64,000 nucleotides of DNA from contig NZ_JPVO01000051.1 in assembly GCF_000772955.1 (NCBI RefSeq), forward strand, positions 158,754 to 222,753, read 5' to 3'. Both the position numbers and the translations under genes were made by a program. The stretch is from Ureibacillus sinduriensis BLB-1 = JCM 15800 (lineage in GTDB: Bacteria; Bacillota; Bacilli; Bacillales_A; Planococcaceae). The notes beneath the pieces were generated by a model. That model saw only the letters and a program-made list of their open reading frames with translations. It searched no databases and had not been told where the DNA came from. Shown in pieces: positions 46,609-59,723 of this stretch (position 1 is the stretch's first letter; every line of letters starts with the position of its first letter).

Positions 46609-48504
46609 TTACTCATTCCCTACTCTTGCAATTTTCCCCTGTTCGATATAAACGGCTAAAATTGAAATATCCGCAGGATTAACGCCTGAAATACGTGAAG
46701 CTTGCGCTATCGATAATGGGCGAACTTCTTTTAATTTTTCACGGGCTTCTGTAGCAAGACTTGAAATATCATCATAATCAATATCTTCGGGAATCTTCTT
46801 ACTTTCCATTTTATGAAGTTTTTCCACTTGATTTAATGCTTTTTGGATATATCCTTCATATTTTAACTGAACTTCTATTTGTTCCTTTACTTCCTCGCTT
46901 AATTCCATTGCTGGGGGAGTTAAAGAAGCAACTAAATCATAATTCATTTCAGTACGCTTCACTAAGTCTGCTCCGCGAATGCCATCTTTTAGTTCCGCAC
47001 CGCCTACTGAGCGAATGACTTCTTGTGTTGCTTCGTTAGGTTTAATGATCACTTCTCGAAGACGGGCGATTTCAGCCTCGATTTGTGCCTCTTTTTCTTT
47101 GAACTTAACATAACGTTCTTCCGATATAAGCCCTAATTGGTGACCGATTTCCGTTAACCGTAAATCTGCATTGTCATGGCGAAGCAATAAGCGGTATTCC
47201 GCACGGGAGGTTAATAAACGGTAAGGTTCATTTGTCCCCTTCGTTACTAGATCATCAATTAGTACACCAATATAAGCATCGGAACGTTTTAAGATGACTT
47301 CTTCTTTTCCCAGCACTTTCGCAGCTGCATTTATTCCAGCCATCAATCCTTGTCCTGCTGCCTCTTCATAGCCACTCGTCCCATTGATCTGGCCAGCGGT
47401 ATACAAGTTTTTAATACGTTTTGTTTCAAGTGTTGGCCATAGTTGTGTTGGTACAATCGAATCGTATTCAATGGCATAGCCAGGACGCATCATTTCTGCA
47501 TTTTCCAACCCAGGAATCGATCTCAGCATTTGGCGTTGTATATGTTCAGGCAAACTTGTTGAAAGTCCTTGTACATAAACCTCTTGCGTATCCCGCCCCT
47601 CTGGTTCCAGGAATAGTTGATGGCGCGGCTTATCGTTAAAACGAACAATTTTTGTTTCAATCGATGGGCAATAGCGAGGGCCAGTGCCGGTAATAGCGCC
47701 TGTATACATTGGAGCTTTATCAAGATTATCATTAATAATTTGGTGTGTTTCCAAACTAGTATAAGTTAACCAGCAAGGAATTTGATCCATGATAAATTCC
47801 GTTGTTTCAAAGCTGAATGCACGTGGTACATCATCACCTGGCTGGATTTCCGTTTTACTATAGTCAATTGTTTTGCTGTCGACGCGTGGCGGTGTACCTG
47901 TTTTAAACCGCACCATATCAAAACCAAGCTCACGCATATGATCCGCTAGTTTAACAGAAGGTTGTTGGTTATTTGGACCACTCGAATATTTTAAGTCCCC
48001 AATTATAATTTCTCCGCGCAAATATGTTCCTGTCGTCACGATGACAGCTTTTGCTCGGTAAATTGCACCCGTTTGGGTAACCACTCCACGCACTTCATCA
48101 TTTTCAATAATTAATTCATCAACGATTGATTGATGGATTGTCAAATTTTCTTCATCTTCCAGTAAACGTTTCATTTCACGTTGATAAAGAACTTTGTCCG
48201 CTTGTGCACGTAAAGCACGCACAGCTGGTCCTTTACCTGTGTTCAACATACGCATTTGGATGTGGGTTTTATCGATTACTCTTCCCATTACACCGCCTAA
48301 TGCGTCAATTTCGCGAACAACGATTCCCTTTGCTGGACCGCCTACTGATGGATTACATGGCATAAAGGCAATCATGTCTAAATTAATTGTCACCATGAGT
48401 GTCTTTGCACCCATTTTTGCTGAGGCATATGCCGATTCAACACCCGCATGTCCTGCACCGATAACAATTACATCATACTGGCCAGCCTCATATGTTATTG
48501 TCAT
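46609..48504 (-). CDS. mnmG: tRNA modification enzyme MnmG (GidA)
   Basis: A 631-residue FAD protein that with MnmE installs the cmnm5 group at wobble uridine 34. The dinucleotide motif [11 protein letters not shown], the PSVGGPAKG signature and C-terminal helices are in place. GGGAG before ATG 48504 sets the start. Confidence 0.96.
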   Translation of the reverse strand: MTITYEAGQYDVIVIGAGHAGVESAYASAKMGAKTLMVTINLDMIAFMPCNPSVGGPAKGIVVREIDALGGVMGRVIDKTHIQMRMLNTGKGPAVRALRAQADKVLYQREMKRLLEDEENLTIHQSIVDELIIENDEVRGVVTQTGAIYRAKAVIVTTGTYLRGEIIIGDLKYSSGPNNQQPSVKLADHMRELGFDMVRFKTGTPPRVDSKTIDYSKTEIQPGDDVPRAFSFETTEFIMDQIPCWLTYTSLETHQIINDNLDKAPMYTGAITGTGPRYCPSIETKIVRFNDKPRHQLFLEPEGRDTQEVYVQGLSTSLPEHIQRQMLRSIPGLENAEMMRPGYAIEYDSIVPTQLWPTLETKRIKNLYTAGQINGTSGYEEAAGQGLMAGINAAAKVLGKEEVILKRSDAYIGVLIDDLVTKGTNEPYRLLTSRAEYRLLLRHDNADLRLTEIGHQLGLISEERYVKFKEKEAQIEAEIARLREVIIKPNEATQEVIRSVGGAELKDGIRGADLVKRTEMNYDLVASLTPPAMELSEEVKEQIEVQLKYEGYIQKALNQVEKLHKMESKKIPEDIDYDDISSLATEAREKLKEVRPLSIAQASRISGVNPADISILAVYIEQGKIARVGNE

Positions 48505-48576
48505 GCCGTCTCTCCCTTTCATAAATCATCTATTTTTCATACGTCTGTTACGTAAGTGCATATCTTCGACTACTAT

Positions 48577-49962
48577 CTATTTACCTAAGCAAAATTGCGA
48601 GAACAACTGGTTAATTAAGCTCTCCTGAACTGTATCACCAACAATTTCACCTAGAAGCTCCCAAGTTTTAGTTACATCAATCTGGATCATATCCACCGGA
48701 ACTCCTGCCTCTGCTGCTTCAATCGCGTCTTCAATCGTAGCTTTCGCCTGATGTAAAAGTGCGATATGACGAGCATTCGAAACATATGTTAAATCATTTG
48801 CTTCAATTTGTCCTTCAAAGAAAATCTTCGCAATAGACTCTTCTAATTCGATAATGCCTTGTTCTTGCAAAATTGATGTCGTTACAATAGGACGTCCATT
48901 TGATAGTTCTTTTACTTTATCCAAATCGATTTTTTGTGGTAAATCCGTTTTATTGACCACTACAATGAAATCCATATTTTGAATCGTTTCAAACAAGCGT
49001 TCATCTTCTTCAGATATCTCTTCTGCCGAGTTCAAGACAAGCAAAATCAGATCCGCTTCCTTTAATACCTGGCGAGATCTTTCTACCCCTATACGCTCGA
49101 CAATATCTTCTGTTTCACGAATACCTGCCGTATCGACCAAACGCAGAGGTACACCGCGTACATTGACATACTCTTCTATAATATCACGAGTTGTACCAGC
49201 AACGTCAGTAACTATCGCTTTATTCTCATGAACCAAACTATTTAGTAAGGAAGATTTCCCAACATTCGGTCTTCCTAAAATAACCGTCGATAATCCTTCG
49301 CGCAATATTTTCCCTTGAGATGATGTTTGTAAAAGCTTTACGATTTCATCACGTACAAAAGAACATTTTTCCAATAGTACAGGTATCGTCATTTCTTCCA
49401 CATCATCATACTCTGGATAGTCTATATTAACCTCTACATGAGCCAATGTCTCTATTAAAGCATTACGTAATTGGCCAATTAATCTTGAAAGCTTTCCTTC
49501 CATTTGACCAAGTGCCACATTCATCGCACGGTCTGTTTTTGCCCGAATTAAATCCATGACTGCTTCTGCTTGGGATAAGTCAATTCGGCCGTTTAAGAAG
49601 GCCCGTTTTGTAAATTCACCAGGGTCTGCCAACCTTGCGCCATTTTGCAGGACGAGTTGCAAGACGCGGTTTACTGAAACGATTCCGCCGTGACAGTTGA
49701 TCTCAACAACATCTTCACGTGTGAACGTCTTCGGTGCGCGCATCAACGATAACATGACTTCTTCCACTACTTCCTCGGTCTTCGGTTCGATTAAATGACC
49801 ATAGTGGATCGTATGTGTTTTTTCATCTATCAATTGTTTGCCGTTTGGCGATTTGAATATGTTATTAGCTATTTTAACTGCGTCATCTCCACTTAAGCGG
49901 ACGATTGCAATGGCACCTTCGCCCATTGGTGTGGAAATCGCGGCAATTGTATCAAAATCCAT
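48577..49962 (-). CDS. mnmE: tRNA modification GTPase MnmE
   Basis: A 461-residue GTPase partner of MnmG. N-terminal folate-binding domain, helical domain and an inserted G domain ([19 protein letters not shown]), ending with the catalytic CLGK box. AGGAGG before ATG 49962. Confidence 0.96.
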   Translation of the reverse strand: MDFDTIAAISTPMGEGAIAIVRLSGDDAVKIANNIFKSPNGKQLIDEKTHTIHYGHLIEPKTEEVVEEVMLSLMRAPKTFTREDVVEINCHGGIVSVNRVLQLVLQNGARLADPGEFTKRAFLNGRIDLSQAEAVMDLIRAKTDRAMNVALGQMEGKLSRLIGQLRNALIETLAHVEVNIDYPEYDDVEEMTIPVLLEKCSFVRDEIVKLLQTSSQGKILREGLSTVILGRPNVGKSSLLNSLVHENKAIVTDVAGTTRDIIEEYVNVRGVPLRLVDTAGIRETEDIVERIGVERSRQVLKEADLILLVLNSAEEISEEDERLFETIQNMDFIVVVNKTDLPQKIDLDKVKELSNGRPIVTTSILQEQGIIELEESIAKIFFEGQIEANDLTYVSNARHIALLHQAKATIEDAIEAAEAGVPVDMIQIDVTKTWELLGEIVGDTVQESLINQLFSQFCLGK

Positions 49963-50361
49963 CTGATGTAAACCTCCTACTAAATCCATTACGAACTGAT
50001 CGTAATTTCATTAACTTCATAACTCGATATGAATTAAATATATCTTGTGAAAACTATATAAAGTTATCCACATGTGAATAACTATTGTAAACATTTTTAC
50101 TAACAATTTAGGGTAACATATTTTAAGGAAATACGAAAGTAAAGCAAATTTCCCACATGTGGATAAGTGATTATTCCCGCTAACAGCGTCTCTTTCAAAA
50201 ATAAAGGCAATTTTTAGTGCCAGTCTATGTTTCAAAGCATGTAAGCAGCTCAAGTTTCTGGTGTTTGAATAATTTCCTTCATACCTATCGGAATATAAAA
50301 TCCTTTACAAGAAACCTATAATGAAACACGTATCCCGTTCAAGTTTTCGGAACTTTCCCAA
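49963..50361. other. mnmE-jag intergenic region with DnaA boxes
   Basis: TTATCCACA at 50064-50072, its neighbour TGTGAATAA at 50073-50081 and TGTGGATAA at 50158-50166. No credible gene. A DnaA-box cluster near jag is among those I recall from B. subtilis. Confidence 0.7.
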
Positions 50362-50394
50362 CAAAAAAACGATCCTATCCAGGATCGTTTTTTC
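50362..50394 (-). terminator. Terminator of the rnpA-yidC-jag operon
   Basis: AAAAACGATCCT pairs with AGGATCGTTTTT around ATCC; Ts follow on the minus strand. Confidence 0.92.
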
Positions 50395-50412
50395 ATGTTC
50401 ATATAATTACTG

Positions 50413-51183
50413 CTATCTAATCGGTTCAATGACTAGATATCGATTCGGTTCTGTTCCTTCTGAGTATGTTTCAATATCAACACGATTTGCTAATGCATTA
50501 TGGATGACTTTCCGTTCATAGGATGGCATAGGTTCAAACGCAACTTTTTTCTGCGTATGAATCGCCTTATCCGCCATTCGCTCCGCCAATACTTCCAAAG
50601 CTTTCTGGCGGCGTTCGCGGTAATCCTCTACATCCAGCTTCACCATCAAAAAGGATTTCGCCGTTTTATTGACTACTAATTGGGCTAATTGTTGCAGTGC
50701 ATTTAATGTAGCACCACGTTTTCCAATTAAAAGAGCTGCTTTTTCACTTTCGAGTTTAAACAAAATATTTTTGCCTTGTTTTTGAGTCACAATCGTTAAA
50801 TCCTCAATTCCCATATCTCTTGCAATATCCTCTATATATTTTCTTGCAGATTCAATTGGATCTTCTTGTTCTTCAACAAAGACAGAAGGATCTTCTATAG
50901 TATCGGATAATGACGATTGTTCTTGTATATCTTCTTGTACGACACTGATTTTTTCGGTAATTGAATGGTGTACATCATCACTTTTATCTTGATCCGTGTT
51001 CTCGGATTCTACCTCTTTTACAGTGATACGCACCTCTGCTTGACGTGCCCCAAAACCAAAAAATCCTTTTTTCGCTTCTTGTAAAACTTCAACTTCTACT
51101 TCATTACGAGTAGTATTTAGCTGTTGTAACGCTATTGAGATCGCTTCTTCTACTGTTGCGCCTAATTGCGTAATTTGTTTCAC
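50413..51183 (-). CDS. jag: RNA-binding protein KhpB/Jag (EloR)
   Basis: A 256-residue protein with a Jag_N domain (1-52), an acidic linker, a KH domain (GKRGATLNALQ) and an R3H domain (ERRQKALEVLAERMADKA). It acts with KhpA in cell elongation control. Start overlaps the yidC stop by 4 bp. Confidence 0.93.
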   Translation of the reverse strand: MKQITQLGATVEEAISIALQQLNTTRNEVEVEVLQEAKKGFFGFGARQAEVRITVKEVESENTDQDKSDDVHHSITEKISVVQEDIQEQSSLSDTIEDPSVFVEEQEDPIESARKYIEDIARDMGIEDLTIVTQKQGKNILFKLESEKAALLIGKRGATLNALQQLAQLVVNKTAKSFLMVKLDVEDYRERRQKALEVLAERMADKAIHTQKKVAFEPMPSYERKVIHNALANRVDIETYSEGTEPNRYLVIEPIR

Positions 51184-51950
51184 TTTTTCGCTCCTCCTGT
51201 TGCAGCAGGTTCTGATTTTTTTCTAGTCCAAGGTTTATAAATAACTAAGTTTTGAACAACTGAAACGATATTCCCTACAACCCAATATAATGATAAAGCA
51301 GCTGGCAATACGATACCGAAACCGATGATCATAAACGGCATAATATACATCATGACTTTCATTTGAGGGTTGTCCATTGCAGGTCCTGTTTTTAATACAA
51401 CAAATTGAATCAAACCTGCTAAGACAGCCAGGATAACACTTGGTTCCGCAAGCGGGAAAATAAGAAATGTTCCTAGATCAATTTCGGGTGTTGCATTCAT
51501 TCGGCTAATTGCATGATAAAAACCAATGAGAATCGGCATTTGGATTAATACAGGGAAACATCCAGCAGCTGGATTTACACCTGAGTTTTGCATTAGTGCC
51601 ATCATCTCTTGTTGATACTTTTGCTGAGTCACGGCGTCTTTAGATGCGTATTTTTGTTGCAGCTCTTTCATTTTAGGCTGGATTTCTTGCATCTTTTTAG
51701 AACTTTTCACTTGTTTGATTGTTAATGGAAGTATTACTAAACGGATTATAATTGTTACAACAATAATCCCAAATGCATAATTGCCCAGTAATTCAGCGAA
51801 ATATTTAATTACTGATACTAATGGCCAAACAATAAACTCATTCCAAAAACCTTCGCTTTCAGATGAGATTGGCTGATCGAATTCTGTACATCCAGAAAGT
51901 AGCAAAGCTACTGAAACTAAAGACAGAATCATCCAATGTCTTCTCTTCAA
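51180..51950 (-). CDS. yidC: Membrane insertase YidC (SpoIIIJ)
   Basis: A 256-residue lipoprotein insertase; lipobox LLSGC with Cys21, then five membrane segments and the conserved groove arginine region (IIRLVILPLTIKQVKSSKKM, 20 residues). In spore formers SpoIIIJ is needed for sigma-G activity. Operon with rnpA and jag. Confidence 0.95.
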   Translation of the reverse strand: MKRRHWMILSLVSVALLLSGCTEFDQPISSESEGFWNEFIVWPLVSVIKYFAELLGNYAFGIIVVTIIIRLVILPLTIKQVKSSKKMQEIQPKMKELQQKYASKDAVTQQKYQQEMMALMQNSGVNPAAGCFPVLIQMPILIGFYHAISRMNATPEIDLGTFLIFPLAEPSVILAVLAGLIQFVVLKTGPAMDNPQMKVMMYIMPFMIIGFGIVLPAALSLYWVVGNIVSVVQNLVIYKPWTRKKSEPAATGGAKK

Positions 51951-52075
51951 CCTTCATCCTCCTAGAGTAACTATTCACTTTTTAGCTATTTTACCATGTA
52001 TAGACACTTACTCTCTACTCAAAGTTGCTTTATGCTGGGTTCCTTATTTAGTGACCCATGTAAGTAGAGATAGTT

Positions 52076-52423
52076 TTATTGCTTTTTTCTAATTACCTTA
52101 GCAATTTTTAATACGTGTTCAATACTTTTTTTTGTTTCATGAAAATCTAAAGTGGCCGCCTGGTTTCGGGCGATAATAACATAGTCCATATCTTGTCTTA
52201 CTTCATCTTTTAATTCTAGGAACGCTTGTCTTATATAGCGTTTAATCTGAACTCTTGTTACTGCTTTGCCAATCTTTTTGCTAACTGATAGCCCGATGCG
52301 GAATTCTTCTTGATTGTCATTACGCAAGCAATAAACTACGAACTGGCGATTAGCAAAGGATTTCCCTTTCTTGAACACCTTTTGGAAGTCTTCATTTTTC
52401 TTGACTCTTTGGCGTTTCTTCAT
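52076..52423 (-). CDS. rnpA: Ribonuclease P protein component
   Basis: A 115-residue basic protein with the RNR-type signature [18 protein letters not shown] that binds RNase P RNA and helps mature tRNA 5' ends. Confidence 0.95.
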   Translation of the reverse strand: MKKRQRVKKNEDFQKVFKKGKSFANRQFVVYCLRNDNQEEFRIGLSVSKKIGKAVTRVQIKRYIRQAFLELKDEVRQDMDYVIIARNQAATLDFHETKKSIEHVLKIAKVIRKKQ

Positions 52424-52552
52424 TCTTTCACCTGCTATTCTTAATGCATTATCTTTTCCTTAAAATGAAGATTGATAAAAACACGATCCCTGTTCGACAA
52501 CGAAATCGATGTTTCATATACTGATTGCCTATTAACTTTTCCTATTTTCAGT

Positions 52553-52582
52553 AAAAAAAAAGCCACTGAAGAAGTTCAGTGG
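52553..52582 (-). terminator. Hairpin with T-run after rpmH
   Basis: CCACTGAA (52563-52570) pairs with TTCAGTGG (52575-52582), followed by nine Ts on the minus strand. It lies between rpmH and rnpA and may be partial. Confidence 0.85.
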
Positions 52583-52584
52583 AC

Positions 52585-52719
52585 TTATGCTGATAATACT
52601 TTTCTTCCTTTACGACGACGAGCTGCTAATACTCTGCGACCGTTTTTTGAGCTCATACGTGCACGGAATCCGTGTACTTTACTGTGCTTACGTTTCTTTG
52701 GTTGGTATGTGCGTTTCAT
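52585..52719 (-). CDS. rpmH: 50S ribosomal protein L34
   Basis: A 44-residue L34 ([20 protein letters not shown]...). GGAGGTG precedes ATG 52719. First gene left of oriC, divergent from dnaA. Confidence 0.97.
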   Translation of the reverse strand: MKRTYQPKKRKHSKVHGFRARMSSKNGRRVLAARRRKGRKVLSA

Positions 52720-52855
52720 TATATATGACACCTCCATTTATGAAAGTTAATTTCTATCCTACATACAGACCATAACATTATATAAAAAAAAGAAATACAT
52801 TGTCAATTAAATATTTAAATACAAATTTGGTCGCACTAAAATTAATAGGATCAAT

Positions 52856-53155
52856 TTATCCACAATGCACCATGTTTATTATAAACAGTCATTGTGGATA
52901 ATATTTTTGTGCGTTTTTTTATCCACAGGAGTTATTTACAACTTTTACACAAATCCAAACCCTGTGGACAACTTTCAGGTGAATAAAAAATAGTTGTGTG
53001 GATAAGTTTCGTAAACTATTGAAATACCAATCTTTTTTTGTTACGATAAATGTGTTTTCCTTTGTGGAAATGTTGCGTGGGAAATATTTTATCCACAGAA
53101 TGTTAATAACTTGTGGACAAACTTTAGCACAGCTTTGGGATAATAGTTATCCACA
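52856..53155. other. oriC: oriC, upstream DnaA-box region
   Basis: Eight boxes: TTATCCACA at 52856, 52919, 53089 and 53147; TGTGGATAA at 52893 and 52997; TGTGGACAA at 52963 and 53112 (8/9). This is the incAB-like half of a bipartite Bacillus-type origin. Confidence 0.95.
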
Positions 53156-53352
53156 TACTGTGATTATGTGATTTATCTTCATTAAGAAAATGTTTTCTGT
53201 ATCTAAATTAAAATCATAAGTACATTCCGTAATGTGCGAAGAATATAGAAATAGTCAAATTACAACACAATGGATAATCCATGATTTCTATCTTTTATAG
53301 ATGTAGTTTATTTTTTCATAATGGAAAATATACATGAAAAGGAGTTAAAAGC

Positions 53353-54699
53353 TTGGAACATTTAGAAGAATTATGGAAAAATGTCCTGGCACAAGTAGAA
53401 CAAAAAATTTCAAAACCAAGCTTTGAGACGTGGCTAAAAGCAACAAAACTGCTTTCTTATAAAGGATCGACAGTTACAATTGCCGCGCCTAACTCATTTG
53501 CTCGCGATTGGCTTGAAAATCATTATGTTCATCTAATCGCGGGTATTTTATCTGAACTGACAGGTGAAGACTTGCTAATTAAATTTGTTGTTCAAAAGGA
53601 TCAGGATGATGATAGCCTCGATTTACCCGTTCCGGTAATCCAATCAAAAAATGATGATGAACATGCAGAAATCACACCGGGAATGTTAAACCCTAAATAC
53701 ACTTTTGATACATTTGTTATCGGGGCAGGTAATCGTTTTGCACACGCTGCATCCCTTGCTGTCGCGGAGGCTCCTGCAAAAGCATATAACCCATTCTTCA
53801 TCTATGGGGGAGTTGGACTGGGCAAGACCCATTTAATGCATGCAATTGGACACTATGTGCTGGAGCATAATCCGAATGCGAAAGTCGTTTATCTATCATC
53901 GGAAAAATTCACAAATGAATTTATTAATTCCATTCGTGATAACAAAGCAGTGGATTTCAGAAATAAATACCGCAATGTTGATGTTTTATTAATCGATGAC
54001 ATCCAGTTTCTTGCGGGGAAAGAATCTACTCAAGAAGAGTTTTTCCATACATTTAACACTTTGCATACAGAATCAAAACAAATCGTTATTTCCAGTGACC
54101 GTCCGCCAAAGGAGATTCCAACACTGGAAGATCGACTTCGTTCTCGCTTTGAATGGGGGTTAATTACAGACATTACTCCTCCTGATTTAGAGACGCGTAT
54201 TGCCATTCTGCGTAAAAAGGCGAAAGCTGATGGGCTCAATATCCCGAACGAAGTAATGCACTATATTGCAAATCAGATCGATACTAACATCCGTGAACTA
54301 GAAGGGGCTTTAATTCGCGTTGTAGCCTATTCGTCTTTAGTTAATCAAGATATTTCAACGGATCTTGCTGCAGCTGCCTTAAAAGATATTATTCCGAATG
54401 CAAAACCTCGAATGATAACAATTTTAGATATTCAAACAGCGGTGGGAGAACATTTCAATATTAAATTGGAGGATTTCACTGCGAAGAGACGTACAAAATC
54501 AATTGCTTTCCCAAGACAAGTAGCCATGTATTTATCACGGGAGTTAACAGACTTCTCTTTACCTAAAATCGGGGATGAATTTGGGGGGCGCGATCATACT
54601 ACCGTTATTCATGCTCACGAAAAAATCGTAAAGCTGTTAAAAGAAGATCAACTACTTCAGCAAGATATTAAACAGATACGCAGTGTATTGGGCAAATAA
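53353..54699 (+). CDS. dnaA: Chromosomal replication initiator DnaA
   Basis: A 448-residue AAA+ initiator. Domain I (1-80), variable domain II, AAA+ domain with Walker A GGVGLGKT (152-159) and DIQFLAGKE, and domain IV with [11 protein letters not shown] for DnaA-box binding. The start is TTG 53353 behind AAAGGAG at 8 bases. Confidence 0.98.
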   Translation: MEHLEELWKNVLAQVEQKISKPSFETWLKATKLLSYKGSTVTIAAPNSFARDWLENHYVHLIAGILSELTGEDLLIKFVVQKDQDDDSLDLPVPVIQSKNDDEHAEITPGMLNPKYTFDTFVIGAGNRFAHAASLAVAEAPAKAYNPFFIYGGVGLGKTHLMHAIGHYVLEHNPNAKVVYLSSEKFTNEFINSIRDNKAVDFRNKYRNVDVLLIDDIQFLAGKESTQEEFFHTFNTLHTESKQIVISSDRPPKEIPTLEDRLRSRFEWGLITDITPPDLETRIAILRKKAKADGLNIPNEVMHYIANQIDTNIRELEGALIRVVAYSSLVNQDISTDLAAAALKDIIPNAKPRMITILDIQTAVGEHFNIKLEDFTAKRRTKSIAFPRQVAMYLSRELTDFSLPKIGDEFGGRDHTTVIHAHEKIVKLLKEDQLLQQDIKQIRSVLGK

Positions 54700-54702
54700 A
54701 CC

Positions 54703-54856
54703 TGTGGATAACCATTACCATTTCACACAATTCTATCCACAACTTATCAACATGTGGATAGCCTGGTTTAAACGTTGTTTGAATAAGTTATGCACAAATC
54801 CACAGGCCCTATTACTATATCTATTAATATCTTTTAAAAATAATAATATTAATAAG
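54703..54856. other. oriC: oriC, dnaA-dnaN region with unwinding site
   Basis: DnaA boxes at 54703, 54733 (8/9), 54744 (8/9), 54753 (8/9) and 54788 (TTATGCACA) end in CCACAGGCCC, followed by CTATTACTATATCTATTA, a DnaA-trio-like series, and an AT-rich unwinding tract to dnaN. Confidence 0.88.
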
Positions 54857-54868
54857 TGAGGTATAACG

Positions 54869-56005
54869 ATGAAATTTGATATTATGAGAGATCGTTTACT
54901 AGACGGATTAAACAATGTAATGAAAGCTGTAAGTTCAAAAACAACTATTCCAATTTTGACTGGGATAAAAATTGATGTAACTGATGAAGGAATGACCTTA
55001 ACCGGCAGTGATGCGGATATTACAATTCAAACCTTTATCCCTGTAGAGGAAGATGGAGAACAATTAATTAATATCTCTGAAACAGGCTCAATTGTGCTGC
55101 AAGCCCGTATGTTCAATGAGATCGTGCGTAAATTGCCGACGAATGATGTTGAAATCCAAGTCGCAAATGGATTACAAACACATATTCGCTCAGGGAAGTC
55201 TGAATTCCATTTGATTGGATCAGATGCATCTGAATACCCTCTATTACCGGAAGTTTCGACTGATCAACAATTTACGATGCCTGCCGATCTTTTAAAAGCG
55301 ATTATCCGTGAAACTGTATTTGCAGTGGCCACTTCGGAAAGCCGTCCTGTCCTAACAGGTGTTAATTGGCAAATCAACGGCAATGAATTGAATTGCATTG
55401 CCACAGATAGCCACCGTCTGGCTAGAAGAAAAGTTTCTCTTGAACAACTTCCGGCAGATGTCAATTCAGTCGTAATCCCCGGTAAAAGTTTAAACGAGTT
55501 AAATAAAATTCTTGGTGATTCGACTAATCCGGTTCAAATAGTCATTACAAGCCAACAAGTTTTATTTAAAGCAGATAATGTTTTATTCTTCTCACGCCTT
55601 CTAGAAGGCAATTACCCTGAAACATCCCGTTTAATTCCGGAAGAATATAAAACAAACATTACAATAAATGGGAAATCATTATTACAAGCAATTGACCGTG
55701 CCTCATTACTGGCACGTGAAGATCGCAATAATGTCGTTCGTTTTGAGACGTTTGACGATAATATTGTTGAAATATCATCAAACTCGCCGGAAATTGGAAA
55801 AGTGGAGGAACAAATCCAGGTTGAAACACTTGAAGGGGAAAATTTAAAAATTTCATTCAGTGCGAAATACATGATGGAAGCTCTAAAGGCAATCGATGGT
55901 CAAGATGTCGTCATCCAATTCACTGGAGCTATGCGTCCATTTATTTTGCGTTCAGTCCATGATGATGCAATCTTGCAATTGATTTTGCCTGTAAGAACGT
56001 ACTAA
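54869..56005 (+). CDS. dnaN: DNA polymerase III beta sliding clamp
   Basis: A 378-residue three-domain clamp (start MKFDIMRDRLLDGLNNVMKA) ending LQLILPVRTY as is typical. GTGAGG upstream. Cotranscribed with dnaA. Confidence 0.98.
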   Translation: MKFDIMRDRLLDGLNNVMKAVSSKTTIPILTGIKIDVTDEGMTLTGSDADITIQTFIPVEEDGEQLINISETGSIVLQARMFNEIVRKLPTNDVEIQVANGLQTHIRSGKSEFHLIGSDASEYPLLPEVSTDQQFTMPADLLKAIIRETVFAVATSESRPVLTGVNWQINGNELNCIATDSHRLARRKVSLEQLPADVNSVVIPGKSLNELNKILGDSTNPVQIVITSQQVLFKADNVLFFSRLLEGNYPETSRLIPEEYKTNITINGKSLLQAIDRASLLAREDRNNVVRFETFDDNIVEISSNSPEIGKVEEQIQVETLEGENLKISFSAKYMMEALKAIDGQDVVIQFTGAMRPFILRSVHDDAILQLILPVRTY

Positions 56006-56077
56006 CTTGTTATGAATCTCCTTTCAGGGGTACCACAGGATATTAGTAAATTTTATAAGGATTTTTAAATATACGTA

Positions 56078-56111
56078 GGGCGTCTCCCTTTTAAGAGACG
56101 CTCTTTTTTTA
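56078..56111 (+). terminator. Terminator of dnaA-dnaN
   Basis: GGGCGTCTC pairs with GAGACGCTC, followed by seven Ts. A promoter (TTGGAT 56195-56200, TATGAT 56219-56224, 18-bp spacer) for yaaA-recF follows. Confidence 0.88.
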
Positions 56112-56262
56112 TTTGGTGCAATTGTGGGAATAAATCATAGTTTGTTAATTCTTAGGACTTTTTTCGACTCACGAAAGAGCTGATTCTGCTTTCTTTGGAT
56201 TTTTTATTGATTTTTAGGTATGATAGAAGGATAGATGTACGTGTAACGGAGGATGAAATACT

Positions 56263-56490
56263 TTGAATGAAATAATAATTGAAACTGAGTTCATTACACT
56301 TGGTCAAGCTTTAAAGATGACAGATGCCATTAGTTCGGGCGGTATGTCTAAATGGTTTCTTCAAGAAAACGATGTCTATGTAAATGGGGAAATTGATCAA
56401 AGACGGGGACGTAAATTACGCCATGGTGATGTCATCAATATTCCAGGTTGCGGTAGATTCATCATCGTTAATAAGAACGGGGAAAATTAA
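56263..56490 (+). CDS. yaaA: S4-domain protein YaaA (RlbP)
   Basis: A 75-residue S4 RNA-binding protein (MSKWFLQENDVYVNGEIDQRRGRKLRHGD in parts) between dnaN and recF, linked to ribosome biogenesis in B. subtilis. The start is TTG 56263; the stop abuts the recF ATG. Confidence 0.92.
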   Translation: MNEIIIETEFITLGQALKMTDAISSGGMSKWFLQENDVYVNGEIDQRRGRKLRHGDVINIPGCGRFIIVNKNGEN

Positions 56491-57603
56491 ATGTTCATCG
56501 AGCATTTAAATCTTGCAAATTATCGTAACTATGAAACATTAAAGTTGGAATTTTCACCTAAAATTAATGTATTCATTGGGGAAAATGCCCAAGGTAAAAC
56601 AAATGTGATGGAATCCATCTATGTTTTGGCCATGGCGAAATCGCACCGAACAAGTAACGATAAAGAATTAATCCGTTGGGACGCAGACTATGGTAAAATA
56701 GAGGGTGTTGTTAAAAATCGATATGGCAGCATCCCTATGGAACTATCCATTACCAAGAAGGGTAAAAAAGGGAAAGTCAACCATTTGGAACAAACGAAAT
56801 TAAGTAATTATATTGGACAAATGAACGTGGTCATGTTTGCGCCGGAAGATCTTAATGTTGTAAAAGGGAATCCGCAAATTAGACGTCGTTTTATTGATAT
56901 GGAGATTGGTCAGATATCGCCTGTTTATTTACACGATTTACTTACGTTTCAAAAACTATTAAAACAACGTAATCATTTGTTAAAGATTAACCAAGGAAAA
57001 CAGAAAATCGATGAGGTTCTATTTTCTATATATACTGAGCAATATATTCATTCAGCTGTCCAAATTATTCGTAAGAGACTTCAATTTATCGAACTTCTAC
57101 AAGTTTGGGCCGAAAAAATACATTATGGGATTTCACGGGGCCTCGAGAAGTTAACGATAAAATATCGTGCAACTACAGGGTTGAACCCGGGATGGTCTCC
57201 TGAGGAAATGGCTACATACCTTGAAAAGAAACTTGCAGAAGTAAAGAAGAGAGAGCTTGAAAGAGGAGTCACATTAGTAGGCCCACACCGGGATGATTTG
57301 CAATTTTTTGTAAATGATTATGATGTCCAAACTTATGGCTCACAAGGGCAGCAACGTACAACTGCCTTATCCTTGAAACTTGCTGAAATAGAACTAATAA
57401 AGCAGGAAACAAAGGAAGCACCTATTCTACTTTTAGATGATGTATTGTCTGAGTTGGATGATTATCGCCAATCACATTTATTAAATACCATTCAAGGTGA
57501 AGTGCAAACGTTTGTCACAACAACAAGTGTAGATGGGATTCATCATGAGACAATTCAGCATGCAAAGATGTTTCACGTGAAACAGGGTGCAATTGAAAGT
57601 TAA
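56491..57603 (+). CDS. recF: DNA repair protein RecF
   Basis: A 370-residue SMC-like ATPase (Walker [10 protein letters not shown]; signature YGSQGQQRT; Walker [12 protein letters not shown]) for RecA loading at gaps. Its 3' end holds a perfect parS. Confidence 0.96.
   Translation: MFIEHLNLANYRNYETLKLEFSPKINVFIGENAQGKTNVMESIYVLAMAKSHRTSNDKELIRWDADYGKIEGVVKNRYGSIPMELSITKKGKKGKVNHLEQTKLSNYIGQMNVVMFAPEDLNVVKGNPQIRRRFIDMEIGQISPVYLHDLLTFQKLLKQRNHLLKINQGKQKIDEVLFSIYTEQYIHSAVQIIRKRLQFIELLQVWAEKIHYGISRGLEKLTIKYRATTGLNPGWSPEEMATYLEKKLAEVKKRELERGVTLVGPHRDDLQFFVNDYDVQTYGSQGQQRTTALSLKLAEIELIKQETKEAPILLLDDVLSELDDYRQSHLLNTIQGEVQTFVTTTSVDGIHHETIQHAKMFHVKQGAIES
57569..57584. promoter_or_regulatory. parS site in the recF 3' end
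   Basis: TGTTTCACGTGAAACA, 16/16, about 2.9 kb right of the dnaA-dnaN origin half. Confidence 0.95.
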
Positions 57604-57760
57604 GCAACTAAAGCAATTATACTTACTGCCAAGGGCATTGGTACGATTGCAAGATGAGAATAGTCGTATATCGTCAAAGTGAAAAATTATGTTTAGAAAG
57701 TTTTAGGATTTTTGTTAAAGCTTTTTATTTTTGACACATACTGAGGTAATGAAAGAGTAG

Positions 57761-59695
<1,935 letters not shown>

Positions 59696-59723
59696 CTTGT
59701 CGTTTTGAAGGGAGGTCTTCCTT

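Noticed and set aside
50017..50253. 78-residue frame in the mnmE-jag gap
   Set aside because: No ribosome site, no family resemblance, and it spans DnaA boxes.
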